From Hydractinia symbiolongicarpus (Eukaryota; Cnidaria; Hydrozoa; Anthoathecata; Hydractiniidae), in contig NC_079887.1 of NCBI RefSeq assembly GCF_029227915.1, forward strand, positions 806,001 through 870,000: DNA of 64,000 nt. Direction: 5' to 3'. Each line of letters begins with the position of its first letter. Position 1 is the stretch's first letter. The notes below the pieces were generated by a model that saw only the letters and a program-made list of their open reading frames with translations, ran no database searches and was not told where the DNA came from. The position numbers were made by a program, and so were the translations under genes. Positions 26,538 through 38,498 of the stretch are shown here, piece by piece.

Positions 26538-26739
26538 ATCGTTCTGGAAATGAGTTTACTCCCTGGGTACTTTCTTTGTATACTTTTGACTATACGGGCC
26601 GAGTCCGGCATTTAGGGAAATCGCAGGTTTTCGTTTGCCGGCGATTAAACTGCTTTTATTCAGCGTCTCATCAAAAATGAAAACATTTTTAAAAACTACA
26701 AGTCTCATGCGTTTTAGTGGTGAAAAAGTAATTTAAAAA
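26538..26739 (+). repeat. Exemplar of the GAGTCCGGCATTTAGGG monomer type (1-bp deletion)
   Basis: The type carries GAGTCCGGCATTTAGGG, with one base fewer than ATTTACGGG, so the third CGGG word is destroyed and the copy is 202 bp. It also has TTCTGGAAATGAG at the 5' end and AAACTGC before TTTTATT. Members occur near 2,510 and 3,117 (as ATTTTGGG), then 4,938, 6,150, 7,567, 8,377, 9,591, 10,806, 13,032, 15,869, 19,518 and 26,600. The related GAGTCCGGGATTTAGGG form occurs at about 17,290-30,050 and again at 59,050-63,510. Confidence 0.88.
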
Positions 26740-27144
26740 ATCGTTCGGGAAATGAGATTACTCCCTGGGTACTTTCTTTGTATACATTCGACTATACGGG
26801 CCAAGCCCGGGATTTACGGGAAATCGCGGGTTTTCGTTTGCCGGCGATTAAACTTTTGTTATTCAGCGTCTCATCTAAAATGAAAACATTTTTGAAAACT
26901 ACAAGTCTCATGCGTTTAGGGGTAAAAAAATAATATAAAAAATCGTTCGGGAAATGAGTTTACTCCCTGGGTACTTTCTTTGTATACTTTTGACTATACG
27001 GGCCAAGCCCGGGATTTACGGGAAATCGCGGGTTTTCGTTTGCCGGCGATTAAACCTCTTTTATTCAGCGTCTTATCAAAAATGAAAACATTTTTAAAAA
27101 CTACAAGTCTCATGCGTTTTAGTGGTGAAAAAATAATTTAAAGA

Positions 27145-30070
27145 ATCGTTCTGGAAATGAGTTTACTCACAGGGCACTTTCTTTGTATACATTCGACTAA
27201 ACGGGCCAAGCCGGGATTTACGGGAAATCGCGGGTTTTCGTTTGCCGGCGATTAAACTTCTTTTATTCAGCGTCTCATCAAAAATGAAAACATTTTTAAA
27301 AACTACAAGTCTCATGCGTTTTAGTGGTGAAATAATAATTTAAAAAATCGTTTGGGAAATGAGTTTACTCCCTGGGTACTCTCTTTGTATACTTTTGACT
27401 ATACGGGCCGAGTCCAGGATTTACGGGAAATCGCAGGTTTTCGTTTGCCGGCGATTAAACTTCTTTTATTCAGCGTCTCATCAAAAATGAAAACATTTTT
27501 AAAAACTACAAGTCTCATGCGTTTTAGTGGTGAAAAAGTAATTTAAAAAATCGTTCGGGAAATGAGATTACTCCCTGGGTACTTTCTTTGTATACATTCG
27601 ACTATACGGGCCAAGCCCGGGATTTACGGGGAATCGCGGATTTTCGTTTGCCGGCGATTAAACTTCTTTTATTCGGCGTCTCATCAAAAATGAAAACATT
27701 TTTGAAAACTACAAGTCTCATGCGTTTAGGGGTAAAAAAATAATATAAAAAATCGTTCGGGAAATGAGTTTACTCCCTGGGTACTTTCTTTGTATACTTT
27801 TGACTATACGGGCCAAGCCCGGGATTTACGGGAAATCGCGGGTTTTCGTTTGCCGGGGATTAAACTTCTTTTATTCAGCGTCTCATCAAAAATGAAAACA
27901 TTTTTAAAAACTACAAGTCTTATGCGTTTTAGTGGTGAAAAAATAATTTAAAAAATCGTTCTGGAAATGAGTTTACTCCCTGGGTACTTTCTTTGTATAC
28001 TTTTGACTATACGGGCCGAGTCCAGGATTTACAGGAAATCGCAGGTTTTCGTTTGCCGGCGATTAAACTTCTTTTATTCAGCGTCTCATCAAAAATGAAA
28101 ACATTTTTAAAAACTACAAGTCTCATGCGTTTTAGTGGTGAAAAAATAATTTAAAGAATCGTTCTGGAAATGAGTTTACTCACAGGGCACTTTCTTTGTA
28201 TACATTCGACTAAACGGGCCAAGCCGGGATTTACGGGAAATCGCGGGTTTTCGTTTGCCGGCGATTAAACTTCTTTTATTCAGCGTCTCATCAAAAATGA
28301 AAACATTTTTAAAAACTACAAGTCTCATGCGTTTTAGTGGTGAAATAATAATTTAAAAAATCGTTTGGGAAATGAGTTTACTCCCTGGGTACTCTCTTTG
28401 TATACTTTTGACTATACGGGCCGAGTCCAGGATTTACGGGAAATCGCAGGTTTTCGTTTGCCGGCGATTAAACTTCTTTTATTCAGCGTCTCATCAAAAA
28501 TGAAAACATTTTTAAAAACTACAAGTCTCATGCGTTTTAGTGGTGAAAAAGTAATTTAAAAAATCGTTCGGGAAATGAGATTACTCCCTGGGTACTTTCT
28601 TTGTATACATTCGACTATACGGGCCAAGCCCGGGATTTACGGGGAATCGCGGGTTTTCGTTTGCCGGCGATTAAACTTCTTTTATTCGGCGTCTCATCAA
28701 AAATGAAAACATTTTTGAAAACTGCAAGTCTCATGCGTTTAGGGGTAAAAAAATAATATAAAAAATCGTTCGGGAAATGAGTTTACTCCCTGGGTACTTT
28801 CTTTGTATACTTTTGACTATACGGGCCAAGCCCGGGATTTACGGGAAATCGCGGGTTTTCGTTTGCCGGGGATTAAACTTCTTTTATTCAGCGTCTCATC
28901 AAAAATGAAAACATTTTTAAAAACTACAAGTCTTATGCGTTTTAGTGGTGAAAAAATAATTTAAAAAATCGTTCTGGAAATGAGTTTACTCCCTGGGTAC
29001 TTTCTTTGTATACTTTTGACTATACGGGCCGAGTCCGGGATTTAGGGAAATAGCAGGTTTTCGTTTGCCGGCGATTAAACCTCTTTTATTCAGCGTCTCA
29101 TCAAAAATGAAAACATTTTTAAAAACTACAAGTCTCATGCGTTTTAGTGGTGAAAAAATAATTTAAAGAATCGTTCTGGAAATGAGTTTACTCACAGGGC
29201 ACTTTCTTTGTATACATTCGACTAAACGGGCCAAGCCGGGATTTACGGGAAATCGCGGGTTTTCGTTTGCCGGCGATTAAACTTCTTTTATTCAGCGTCT
29301 AATCAAAAATGAAAACATTTTTAAAAACTACAAGTCTCATGCGTCGTAGTGGTGAAATAATAATTTAAAAAATCGTTTGGGAAATGAGTTTACTCCCTGG
29401 GTACTCTCTTTGTATACTTTTGACTATACGGGCCGAGTCCAGGATTTACGGGAAATCGCAGGTTTTCGTTTGCCGGCGATTAAACTTCTTTTATTCAGCG
29501 TCTCATCAAAAATGAAAACATTTTTAAAAACTACAAGTCTCATGCGTTTTAGTGGTGAAAAAGTAATTTAAAAAATCGTTCGGGAAATGAGATTACTCCC
29601 TGGGTACTTTCTTTGTATACATTCGACTATACGGGCCAAGCCCGGGATTTACGGGAAATCGCGGGTTTTCGTTTGCCGACGATTAAACTTCTTTTATTCG
29701 GCGTCTCATCAAAAATGAAAACATTTTTGAAAACTACAAGTCTCATGCGTTTAGTGGTAAAAAAATAATATAAAAAATCGTTCGGGAAATGAGTTTACTC
29801 CCTGGGTACTTTCTTTGTATACTTTTGACTATACGGGCCAAGCCCGGGATTTACGGGAAATCGCGGGTTTTCGTTTGCCGGGGATTAAACTTCTTTTATT
29901 CAGCGTCTCATCAAAAATGAAAACATTTTTAAAAACTACAAGTCTTATGCGTTTTAGTGGTGAAAAAATAATTTAAAAAATCGTTCTGGAAATGAGTTTA
30001 CTCCCTGGGTACTTTCTTTGTATACTTTTGACTATACGGGCCGAGTCCGGGATTTAGGGAAATAGCAGGT
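27145..30070 (+). repeat. 5-mer triplication: 27,145-28,157, 28,158-29,169, 29,170-~30,070
   Basis: Three successive units of 1,013, 1,012 and about 900 bp are marked by the private word CATTCGACTAAACGGGCC (about 27,192, 28,205 and 29,217) and by TTTGCCGGGGATT. Private changes distinguish them: GAGTCCAGGATTTACAGG in unit 1 only, ACTGCAAGTCTC at about 28,723 in unit 2, and GTCTAATC plus GCGTCGTAGTGG in unit 3. Units 1 and 2 share GGGGAATCGC, whereas unit 3 does not. The third unit ends where TTTGCAGGCG replaces TTTGCCGGCG. Confidence 0.9.
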
Positions 30071-33000
30071 TTTCGTTTGCAGGCGATTAAACTGCTTTTA
30101 TTCAGCGTCTCATCAAAAATGAAAACATTTTTGAAAACTACAAGTCTTATGCGTTTTAGTGGTGAAAAAATAATTTAAAAAATCGTTCGGGAAATGAGTT
30201 TAATCCCTGGGTACTTTCTTTCTATACTTTTGACTATACGGGCCAAGCCGGGATTTACGGGAAATCGCGGGTTTTCGTGTCCCGGCGATTAAACTTCTTT
30301 TATTCAGCGTCTCATCAAAAATGAAAACATTTTTAAAAACTACAAGTCTTATGCGTTTTAGTGGTGAAAAAATAATTTGAAAAATCGTTCTGGAAATGAG
30401 TTTACTCCCTGGGTACTTTCTTTGTATACATTCGACTATACGTGCCAAGCCCGGGATTTACGGAAAGTCGCGGGTTTTCGTTTGCCGGCGATTAAACTGC
30501 TTTTATTCAGTATCTCATCAAAAATGAAAACATTCTTGAAAACTACAAGTCTCATGCGTTTTAGTGGTAAAAAAATAATTTAAAAAATCGTTTGGGAAAT
30601 GAGTTTACTCCCTTGGTACTTTCTTTGTATACTTTTGACTATACGGGCCGAGTCCAGGATTTACGGGAAATCGCAGGTTTTCGTTTGCCGGCGATTAAAC
30701 TTCTTTTATTCAGCGTCTCATCAAAAATGAAAACCTTTTTAAAAACAACAAGTCTTATGCGTTTTAGTGGTGAAAAAATAATTTAAAAAATCGTTCTGGA
30801 AATGAGTTTACTCACAGGGTACTTTCTTTGTATACATTCGACTATACGGGCCAAGCCCGGGATTTACGGGAAATCGCGGGTTTTCGTTTTCCGGCGATTA
30901 AACCACTTTCATTAAGCGTCTCATTAAAAATGAAAACATTTTTGAAAACTACAAGTCTCATGCGTTTTAGTGGTGAAAAAAAATTTAAAAAATCGTTCGG
31001 GAAATGAGTTTACTCACAGGGTACTTTCTTTGTATACATTCGACTATACGGGCCAAGCCCGGGATTTACGGGAAATCGCGGGTTTTCGTTTTCCGGCGAT
31101 TAAACCTCTTTCATTAAGCGTCTCATCAAAAATGAAAACATTTTTGAAAACTGCAAGTCTCATGCGCTTTAGTGGTTAAAAAGTAATTTAAAAAATCGTT
31201 CGGGAAATGAGATTACTCCCTGGGTACTTTCTCTGTATACATTCGACTATACGGGCCAAGGCCGGGATTTACGGTAAATCGCGGGTTTTCGTTTGCCGGC
31301 GATTAAACTTCTTTTATTCAGCGTCTCATCAAAAATGAAAACATTTTTAAAAACTACAAGTCTTATGCGTTTTAGTGGTGAAAAAATAATTTAAAAAATC
31401 GTTCGGGAAATGAGATTACTCCCTGGGTACTTTCTTTGTATACATTCGACTATACGGGCCAAGCCCGGGATTTACGGGAAATCACGGGTTTTCGTTTGCC
31501 GGCGATTAAACTTCTTTTATTCAGCGTCTCATCAAAAATGAAAACCTTTTTAAAAACAACAAGTCTTATGCGTTTTAGTGGTGAAAAAATAATTTAAAAA
31601 ATCGTTCTGGAAATGAGTTTACTCACAGGGTACTTTCTTTGTATACATTCGACTATACGGGCCAAGCCCGGGATTTACGGGAAATCGCGGGTTTTTGTTT
31701 TCCGGCGATTAAACCTCTTTCATTAAGCGTCTCATTAAAAATGAAAACATTTTTGAAAACTACAAGTCTCATGCGTTTTAGTGGTGAAAAAAAATTTAAA
31801 AAATCGTTCGGGAAATGAGTTTACTCCCTGGGTACTTTCTTTGTATACATTCGACTATACGGGCCAAGCCCCGGATTTACAGGAAAACGCGGGATTTCGT
31901 TTGCCGGCGATTAAACTGCTTTTATTCAGCGTCTCATCAAAAATGAAAACATTTTTGAAAACTGCAAGTCTCATGAGTTTTAGTGTTTAAAAAATAATTT
32001 TAAAAATCGTTTGGGAAATGACTTTACTCCCTGGGTACTTTCTTTGTATACTTTTGACTATACGGGCCGAGTCCAGGATTTACGGGAAATCGCAGGTTTT
32101 CGTTTGCCGGCGATTAAACTTCTTTTATTCAGCGTCTCATCAAAAATGAAAACCTTTTTAAAAACTACAAGTCTTATGCGTTTTAGTGGTGAAAAAATAA
32201 TTTAAAAAATCGTTCGGGAAATGAGTTTACTCACAGGGTACTTTCTTTGTATACATTCGACTATACGGGCCAAGCCCGGGATTTACGGGAAATCGCGGGT
32301 TTTCGTTTTCCGGCGATTAAACCTCTTTCATTAAGTGTCTCATCAAAAATGAAAACATTTTTGAAAACTGCAAGTCTCATGCGCTTTAGTGGTTAAAAAG
32401 TAATTTAAAAAATCGTTCGGGAAATGAGATTACTCCCTGGGTACTTTCTCTGTATACATTCGACTATACGGGCCAAGGCCGGGATTTACGGTAAATCGCG
32501 GGTTTTTGTTTGCCGGCGATTAAACTTCTTTTATTCAGCGTCTCATCAAAAATGAAAACATTTTTAAAAACTACAAGTCTTATGCGTTTTAGTGGTGAAA
32601 AAATAATTTAAAAAATGGTTCGGGAAATGAGATTACTCCCTGGGTACTTTCTTTGTATACATTCGACTATACGGGCCAAGCCCGGGATTTACGGGAAATC
32701 ACGGGTTTTCGTTTGCCGGCGATTAAACTTCTTTTATTCAGCGTCTCATCAAAAATGAAAACATTTTTAAAAACTACAAGTCTCATGCGTTTTAGTGGCA
32801 AAAAAATAATTTAAAAAATCGTTTGGGAAATGAGTTTACTCCCTGGGTACTTTCTTTGTATACTTTTGACTATACGGGCCGAGTCCAGGATTTACGGGAA
32901 ATCGCAGGTTTTCGTTTGCTGGCGATTAAACTTCTTTTATTCAGCGTCTCATCAAAAATGAAAACCTTTTTAAAAACTACAAGTCTCATGCGTTTTAGTG

Positions 33001-35657
33001 GTAAAAACGTAATTTAAAAAATCGTTCGGGAAATGAGTTTACTCCCTGGGTACTTTCTTTGTATACTTTTGACTATACGGGCCAAGCCCGGGATTTACGG
33101 GAAATCGCGGGTTTTCGTTTGCCGGCGATTAAACCTCTTTTATTCAGCGTCTCATCAAAAATGAAAACATTTTTGAAAACTACAAGTCTCATGCGTTTTA
33201 GTGGTGAAAAAATAATTTAAAAAATCGTTCTGGAAATGAGTTTACTCCCTGGGTACTTTCTTTGTATACTTTTGACTATACGGGCCGAGTCCAGGATTTA
33301 CGGGAAATCGCAGGTTTTCGTTTGCCGGCGATTAAACTTCTTTTATTCAGCGTCTCATCAAAAATGAAAACTTTTTAAAAACTACAAGTCTCATGCGTTT
33401 TAGTGGTAAAAAAGTAATTTAAAAAATCGTTCGGGAAATGAGTTTACTCCCTGGGTACTTTCTTTGTATACTTTTGACTATACGGGCCAAGCCCGGGATT
33501 TACGGGAAATCGCGGGTTTTCGTTTGCCGGCGATTAAACCTCTTTTATTCAGCGTCTCATCAAAAATGAAAACATTTTTAAAAACTACAAGTCTCATGCG
33601 TTTTAGTGGTGAAAAAATAATTTAAAAAATCGTTCTGGAAATGAATTTACTCACAGGGTACTTTCTTTGTATACATTCGACTATACGGGCCGAGTCCAGC
33701 ATTTACGGGAAATCGCAGGTTTTCGTTTGCCGACAATTAAACTTCTTTTATTCAGCGTCTCATCAAAAATGAAAACATTTTTAAAAACTACAAGTCTTAT
33801 GCGTTTTAGTGGTGAAAAAATAATTTAAAAAATCGTTCTGGAAATGAGTTTACTCACAGGGTACTTTCTTTGAATACATTCGACTATACGGGCCAAGCCC
33901 GGGATTTACGGGAAATCGCGGGTTTTCGTTTGCCGGCGATTAAACTTCTTTTATTCGGCGTCTCATCAAAAATGAAAACATTTTTGAAAACTACAAGTCT
34001 CATGCATTTTAGTGGTAAAAAAGTAATTTAAAAAATCGTTCGGGAAATGACTTTACTCCCTGGGTACTTTCTTTGTATACTTTTGACTATACGGGCCGAG
34101 TCCAGGATTTACGGGAAATCGCAGGTTTTCGTTTGCCGGCGATTAAACTTCTTTTATTCAGCGTCTCATCAAAAATAAAAACCTTTTTAAAAACTACAAG
34201 TCTCATGCGTTTTAGTGGTAAAAAAGTAATTTAAAAAATCGTTCGGGAAATGAGTTTACTCCCTGGGTACTTTCTTTGTATACTTTTAACTATACGGGCC
34301 AAGCCCGGGATTTACGGGAAATCGCGGGTTTTCGTTTGCCGGCGATTAAACCTCTTTTATTCAGCGTCTCATCAAAAATGAAAACATTTTTAAAAACTAC
34401 AAGTCTCATGCGTTTTAGTGGTGAAAAAATAATTTAAAAAATCGTTCTGGAAATGAGTTTACTCACAGGGTACTTTCTTTGTATACATTCGACTATACGG
34501 GCCAAGCCGGGATTTTTGGGAAATCGCGGGTTTTCGTTTGCCGGCGATTAAACTTCTTTTATTCAGCGTCTCATCAAAAATGAAAACATTTTTAAAAACT
34601 ACAAGTCTCATGCGTTTTAGTGGTGAAATAATAATTTAAAAAATCGTTTGGGAAATGAGTTTACTCCCTGGGTACTCTCTTTGTATACTTTTGACTATAC
34701 GGGCCGAGTCCAGGATTTACGGGAAATCGCAGGTTTTCGTTTGCCGGCGATTAAACTTCTTTTATTCAGCGTCTCATCAAAAATGAAAACATTTTTAAAA
34801 ACTGCAAGTCTCATGCGCTTTAGTGGTTAAAAAGTAATTTAAAAAATCGTTCGGGAAATGAGATTACTCCCTGGGTACTTTCTTTGTATACATTCGACTA
34901 TACGGGCCAAGGCCGGGATTTACGGTAAATCGCGGCTTTTCGTTTGCCGGCGATTAAACTTCTTTTATTTAGCGTCTCATCAAAAATGAAAACATTTTTA
35001 AAAACTACAAGTCTTATGCGTTTTAGTGGTGAAAAAATAATTTAAAAAATCGTTCGGGAAATGAGATTACTCCCTGGGTACTTTCTTTGTATACATTCGA
35101 CTATACGGGCCAAGCCCGGGATTTACGGGAAATCGCGGGTTTTCGTTTGCCGGCGATTAAACTTCTTTTATTCGGCGTCTCATCAAAAATGAAAACATTT
35201 TTGAAAACTACAAGTCTCATGCGTTTTAGTGGTAAAAAAGTAATTTAAAAAATCGTTCGGGAAATGACTTTACTCCCTGGGTACTTTCTTTGTATACTTT
35301 TGACTATACGGGCCGAGTCCAGGATTTACGGGAAATCGCAGGTTTTCGTTTGCCGGCGATTAAACTTCTTTTATTCAGCGTCTCATCAAAAATGAAAACC
35401 TTTTTAAAAACTACAAGTCTCATGCGTTTTAGTGGTAAAAAAGTAATTTAAAAAATCGTTCGGGAAATGAGTTTACTCCCTGGGTACTTTCTTTGTATAC
35501 TTTTGACTATACGGGCCAAGCCCGGGATTTACGGGAAATCGCGGGTTTTCGTTTGCCGGCGATTAAACCTCTTTTATTCAGCGTCTCATCAAAAATGAAA
35601 ACATTTTTAAAAACTACAAGTCTCATGCGTTTTAGTGGTGAAAAAATAATTTAAAAA

Positions 35658-35859
35658 ATCGTTCTGGAAATGAGTTTACTCACAGGGTACTTTCTTTGTA
35701 TACATTCGACTATACGGGCCAAGCCGGGATTTTTGGGAAATCGCGGGTTTTCGTTTGCCGGCGATTAAACTTCTTTTATTCAGCGTCTCATCAAAAATGA
35801 AAACATTTTTAAAAACTACAAGTCTCATGCGTTTTAGTGGTGAAATAATAATTTAAAAA
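35658..35859 (+). repeat. Exemplar of the ACTCACAGGG monomer type
   Basis: ACTCACAGGGTAC or ACTCACAGGGCAC replaces ACTCCCTGGGTAC. Most members also lack one C in the core (AAGCCGGGATT), which removes CCCGGG, or carry a TTTTTGGG variant as here. They are 200-202 bp long. The type is spread from about 4,080 to 62,240, often immediately before a GAGTCCAGG monomer, suggesting the pair moves as a dimer unit (for example 4,065-4,470, 10,135-10,540, 35,658-36,062). Confidence 0.85.
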
Positions 35860-36109
35860 ATCGTTTGGGAAATGAGTTTACTCCCTGGGTACTCTCTTTG
35901 TATACTTTTGACTATACGGGCCGAGTCCAGGATTTACGGGAAATCGCAGGTTTTCGTTTGCCGGCGATTAAACTTCTTTTATTCAGCGTCTCATCAAAAA
36001 TGAAAACCTTTTTAAAAACTACAAGTCTTATGCGTTTTAGTGGTGAAAAAATAATTTAAAAAATCGTTCTGGAAATGAGTTTACTCACAGGGTACTTTCT
36101 TTGTATACA

Positions 36110-38498
36110 TTCGACTATACGGGCCAAGCCAGGGATTTACGGGAAACCGCGGGTTTTCGTTTTCCGGCGATTAAACCTCTTTCATTAAGCGTCTCATCAA
36201 AAATGAAAACATTTTTGAAAACTACAAGTCTCATGCGTTTTAGTGGTAAAAAAGTATTTTAAAAAATCGTTCGGGAAATGACTTTACTCCCTGGGTACTT
36301 TCTTTGTATACTTTTGACTATACGGGCCGAGTCCAGGATTTACGGGAAATCGCAGGTTTTCGTTTGCCGGCGATTAAACTTCTTTTATTCAGCGTCTCAT
36401 CAAAAATGAAAACATTTTTAAAAACTGCAAGTCTCATGCGCTTTAGTGGTTAAAAAGTAATTTAAAAAATCGTTCGGGAAATGAGATTACTTCCTGGGTA
36501 CTTTCTTTGTATACATTCGACTATACGGGCCAATGCCGGGATTTACGGTAAATCGCAGGTTTTCGTTTGCCGGCGATTAAACTTCTTTTATTCAGCGTCT
36601 CATCAAAAATGAAAACATTTTTAAAAACTACAAGTCTTATGCGTTTTAGTGGTGAAAAAATAATTTAAAAAATCGTTCGGGAAATGAGATTACTCCCTGG
36701 GTACTTTCTTTCTATACATTCGACTATACGGGCCAAGCCCGGGATTTACGGGAAATCGCGGGTTTTCGTTTGCCGGCGAATAAACTTCTTTTATTCAGTG
36801 TGTCATCAAAAATGAAAACATTTTTGAAAACTACAAGTCTCATGCGTTTTAGTGGTAAAAAAATAATTTAAAAAATCGTTTGGGAAATGAGTTTACTCCC
36901 TGGGTACTTTCTTTGTATAATTTTGACTATACGGACCGAGTCCAGGATTTACGGGAAATCGCAGGTTTTCGTTTGCCGGCGATTAAACTTCTTTTATTCA
37001 GCGTCTCATCAAAAATGAAAACCTTTTTAAAAACTACAAGTCTCATGCGTTTTAGTGGTAAAAAAGTAATTTAAAAAATCGTTCGGGAAATGACTTTACT
37101 CTCTGGGTACTTTCTTTGTATACTTTTGACTATACGGGCCGAGTCCAGGATTTACGGGAAATCGCAGGTTTTCGTTTGCCGGCGATTAAACTTCTTTTAT
37201 TCAGCGTCTCATCAAAAATGAAAACATTTTTGAAAACTACAAGTCTCATGCGTTTTAGTGGTGAAAAAGTAATTTAAAAAATCGTTCGGGAAATGAGATT
37301 ACTCCCTGGGTACTTTCTTTGTATACATTCGACTATACGGGCCAAGCCAGGGATTTACGGGAAACCGCGGGTTTTCGTTTTCCGGCGATTAAACCTCTTT
37401 CATTAAGCGTCTCATCAAAAATGAAAACATTTTTGAAAACTACAAGTCTCATGCGTTTTAGTGGTAAAAAAGTATTTTAAAAAATCGTTCGGGAAATGAC
37501 TTTACTCCCTGGGTACTTTCTTTGTATACTTTTGACTATACGGGCCGAGTCCAGGATTTACGGGAAATCGCAGGTTTTCGTTTGCCGGCGATTAAACTTC
37601 TTTTATTCAGCGTCTCATCAAAAATGAAAACATTTTTAAAAACTACAAGTCTCATGCGTTTTAGTGGTGAAAAAGTAATTTAAAAAATCGTTCGGGAAAT
37701 GAGATTACTCCCTGGGTACTTTCTTTGTATACATTCGACTATACGGGCCAATGCCGGGATTTACGGTAAATCGCAGGTTTTCGTTTGCCGGCGATTAAAC
37801 TTCTTTTATTCAGCGTCTCATCAAAAATGAAAACATTTTTAAAAACTACAAGTCTTATGCGTTTTAGTGGTGAAAAAATAATTTAAAAAATCGTTCGGGA
37901 AATGAGATTACTCCCTGGGTACTTTCTTTCTATACATTCGACTATACGGGCCAAGCCCGGGATTTACGGGAAATCGCGGGTTTTCGTTTGCCGGCGATTA
38001 AACTTCTTTTATTCAGTGTGTCATCAAAAATGAAAACATTTTTGAAAACTACAAGTCTCATGCGTTTTAGTGGTAAAAAAATAATTTAAAAAATCGTTTG
38101 GGAAATGAGTTTACTCCCTGGGTACTTTCTTTGTATAATTTTGACTATACGGACCGAGTCCAGGATTTACGGGAAATCGCAGGTTTTCGTTTGCCGGCGA
38201 TTAAACTTCTTTTATTCAGCGTCTCATCAAAAATGAAAACCTTTTTAAAAACTACAAGTCTCATGCGTTTTAGTGGTAAAAAAGTAATTTAAAAAATCGT
38301 TCGGGAAATGACTTTACTCTCTGGGTACTTTCTTTGTATACTTTTGACTATACGGACCGAGTCCAGGATTTACGGGAAATCGCAGGTTTTCGTTTGCCGG
38401 CGATTAAACTTCTTTTATTCAGCGTCTCATCAAAAATGAAAACATTTTTAAAAACTACAAGTCTCATGCGTTTTAGTGGTGAAAAAGTAATTTAAAAA
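36110..38498 (+). repeat. Tandem 6-mer duplication, ~36,110-37,280 and ~37,328-38,498 (shift 1,218 bp)
   Basis: Shared rare words at 1,218 bp are AGGGATTTACGGGAAACCGC, CCAATGCCGGG, TATTCAGTGTGTCATC, TTGTATAATTTTGAC with TATACGGACC, and GACTTTACTCTCTGGG. Differences include GCGAATAAAC at about 36,777 (first copy only) and GGGCC against GGACC near 37,137/38,355. The agreement fades near 37,280/38,498. Confidence 0.88.

Larger units (their letters stand above)
1..26740 (+). repeat. Left homogenisation domain
   Basis: This part is characterised by the CCCATCAAATATG type, the GAGTCCGGCATTT type, and junctions of the form AGGGGTAAAAAAATAATAT followed by AATAGTTCGGG or AATCGTTCGGG. The first two markers were not seen right of about 26.7 kb; the AGGGGTA junction persists to about 28.8 kb and reappears at 54.9-63.2 kb. 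Higher-order steps here are 5, 6, 7 and 12 monomers, with mean monomer length near 202.4 bp. Confidence 0.75.
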
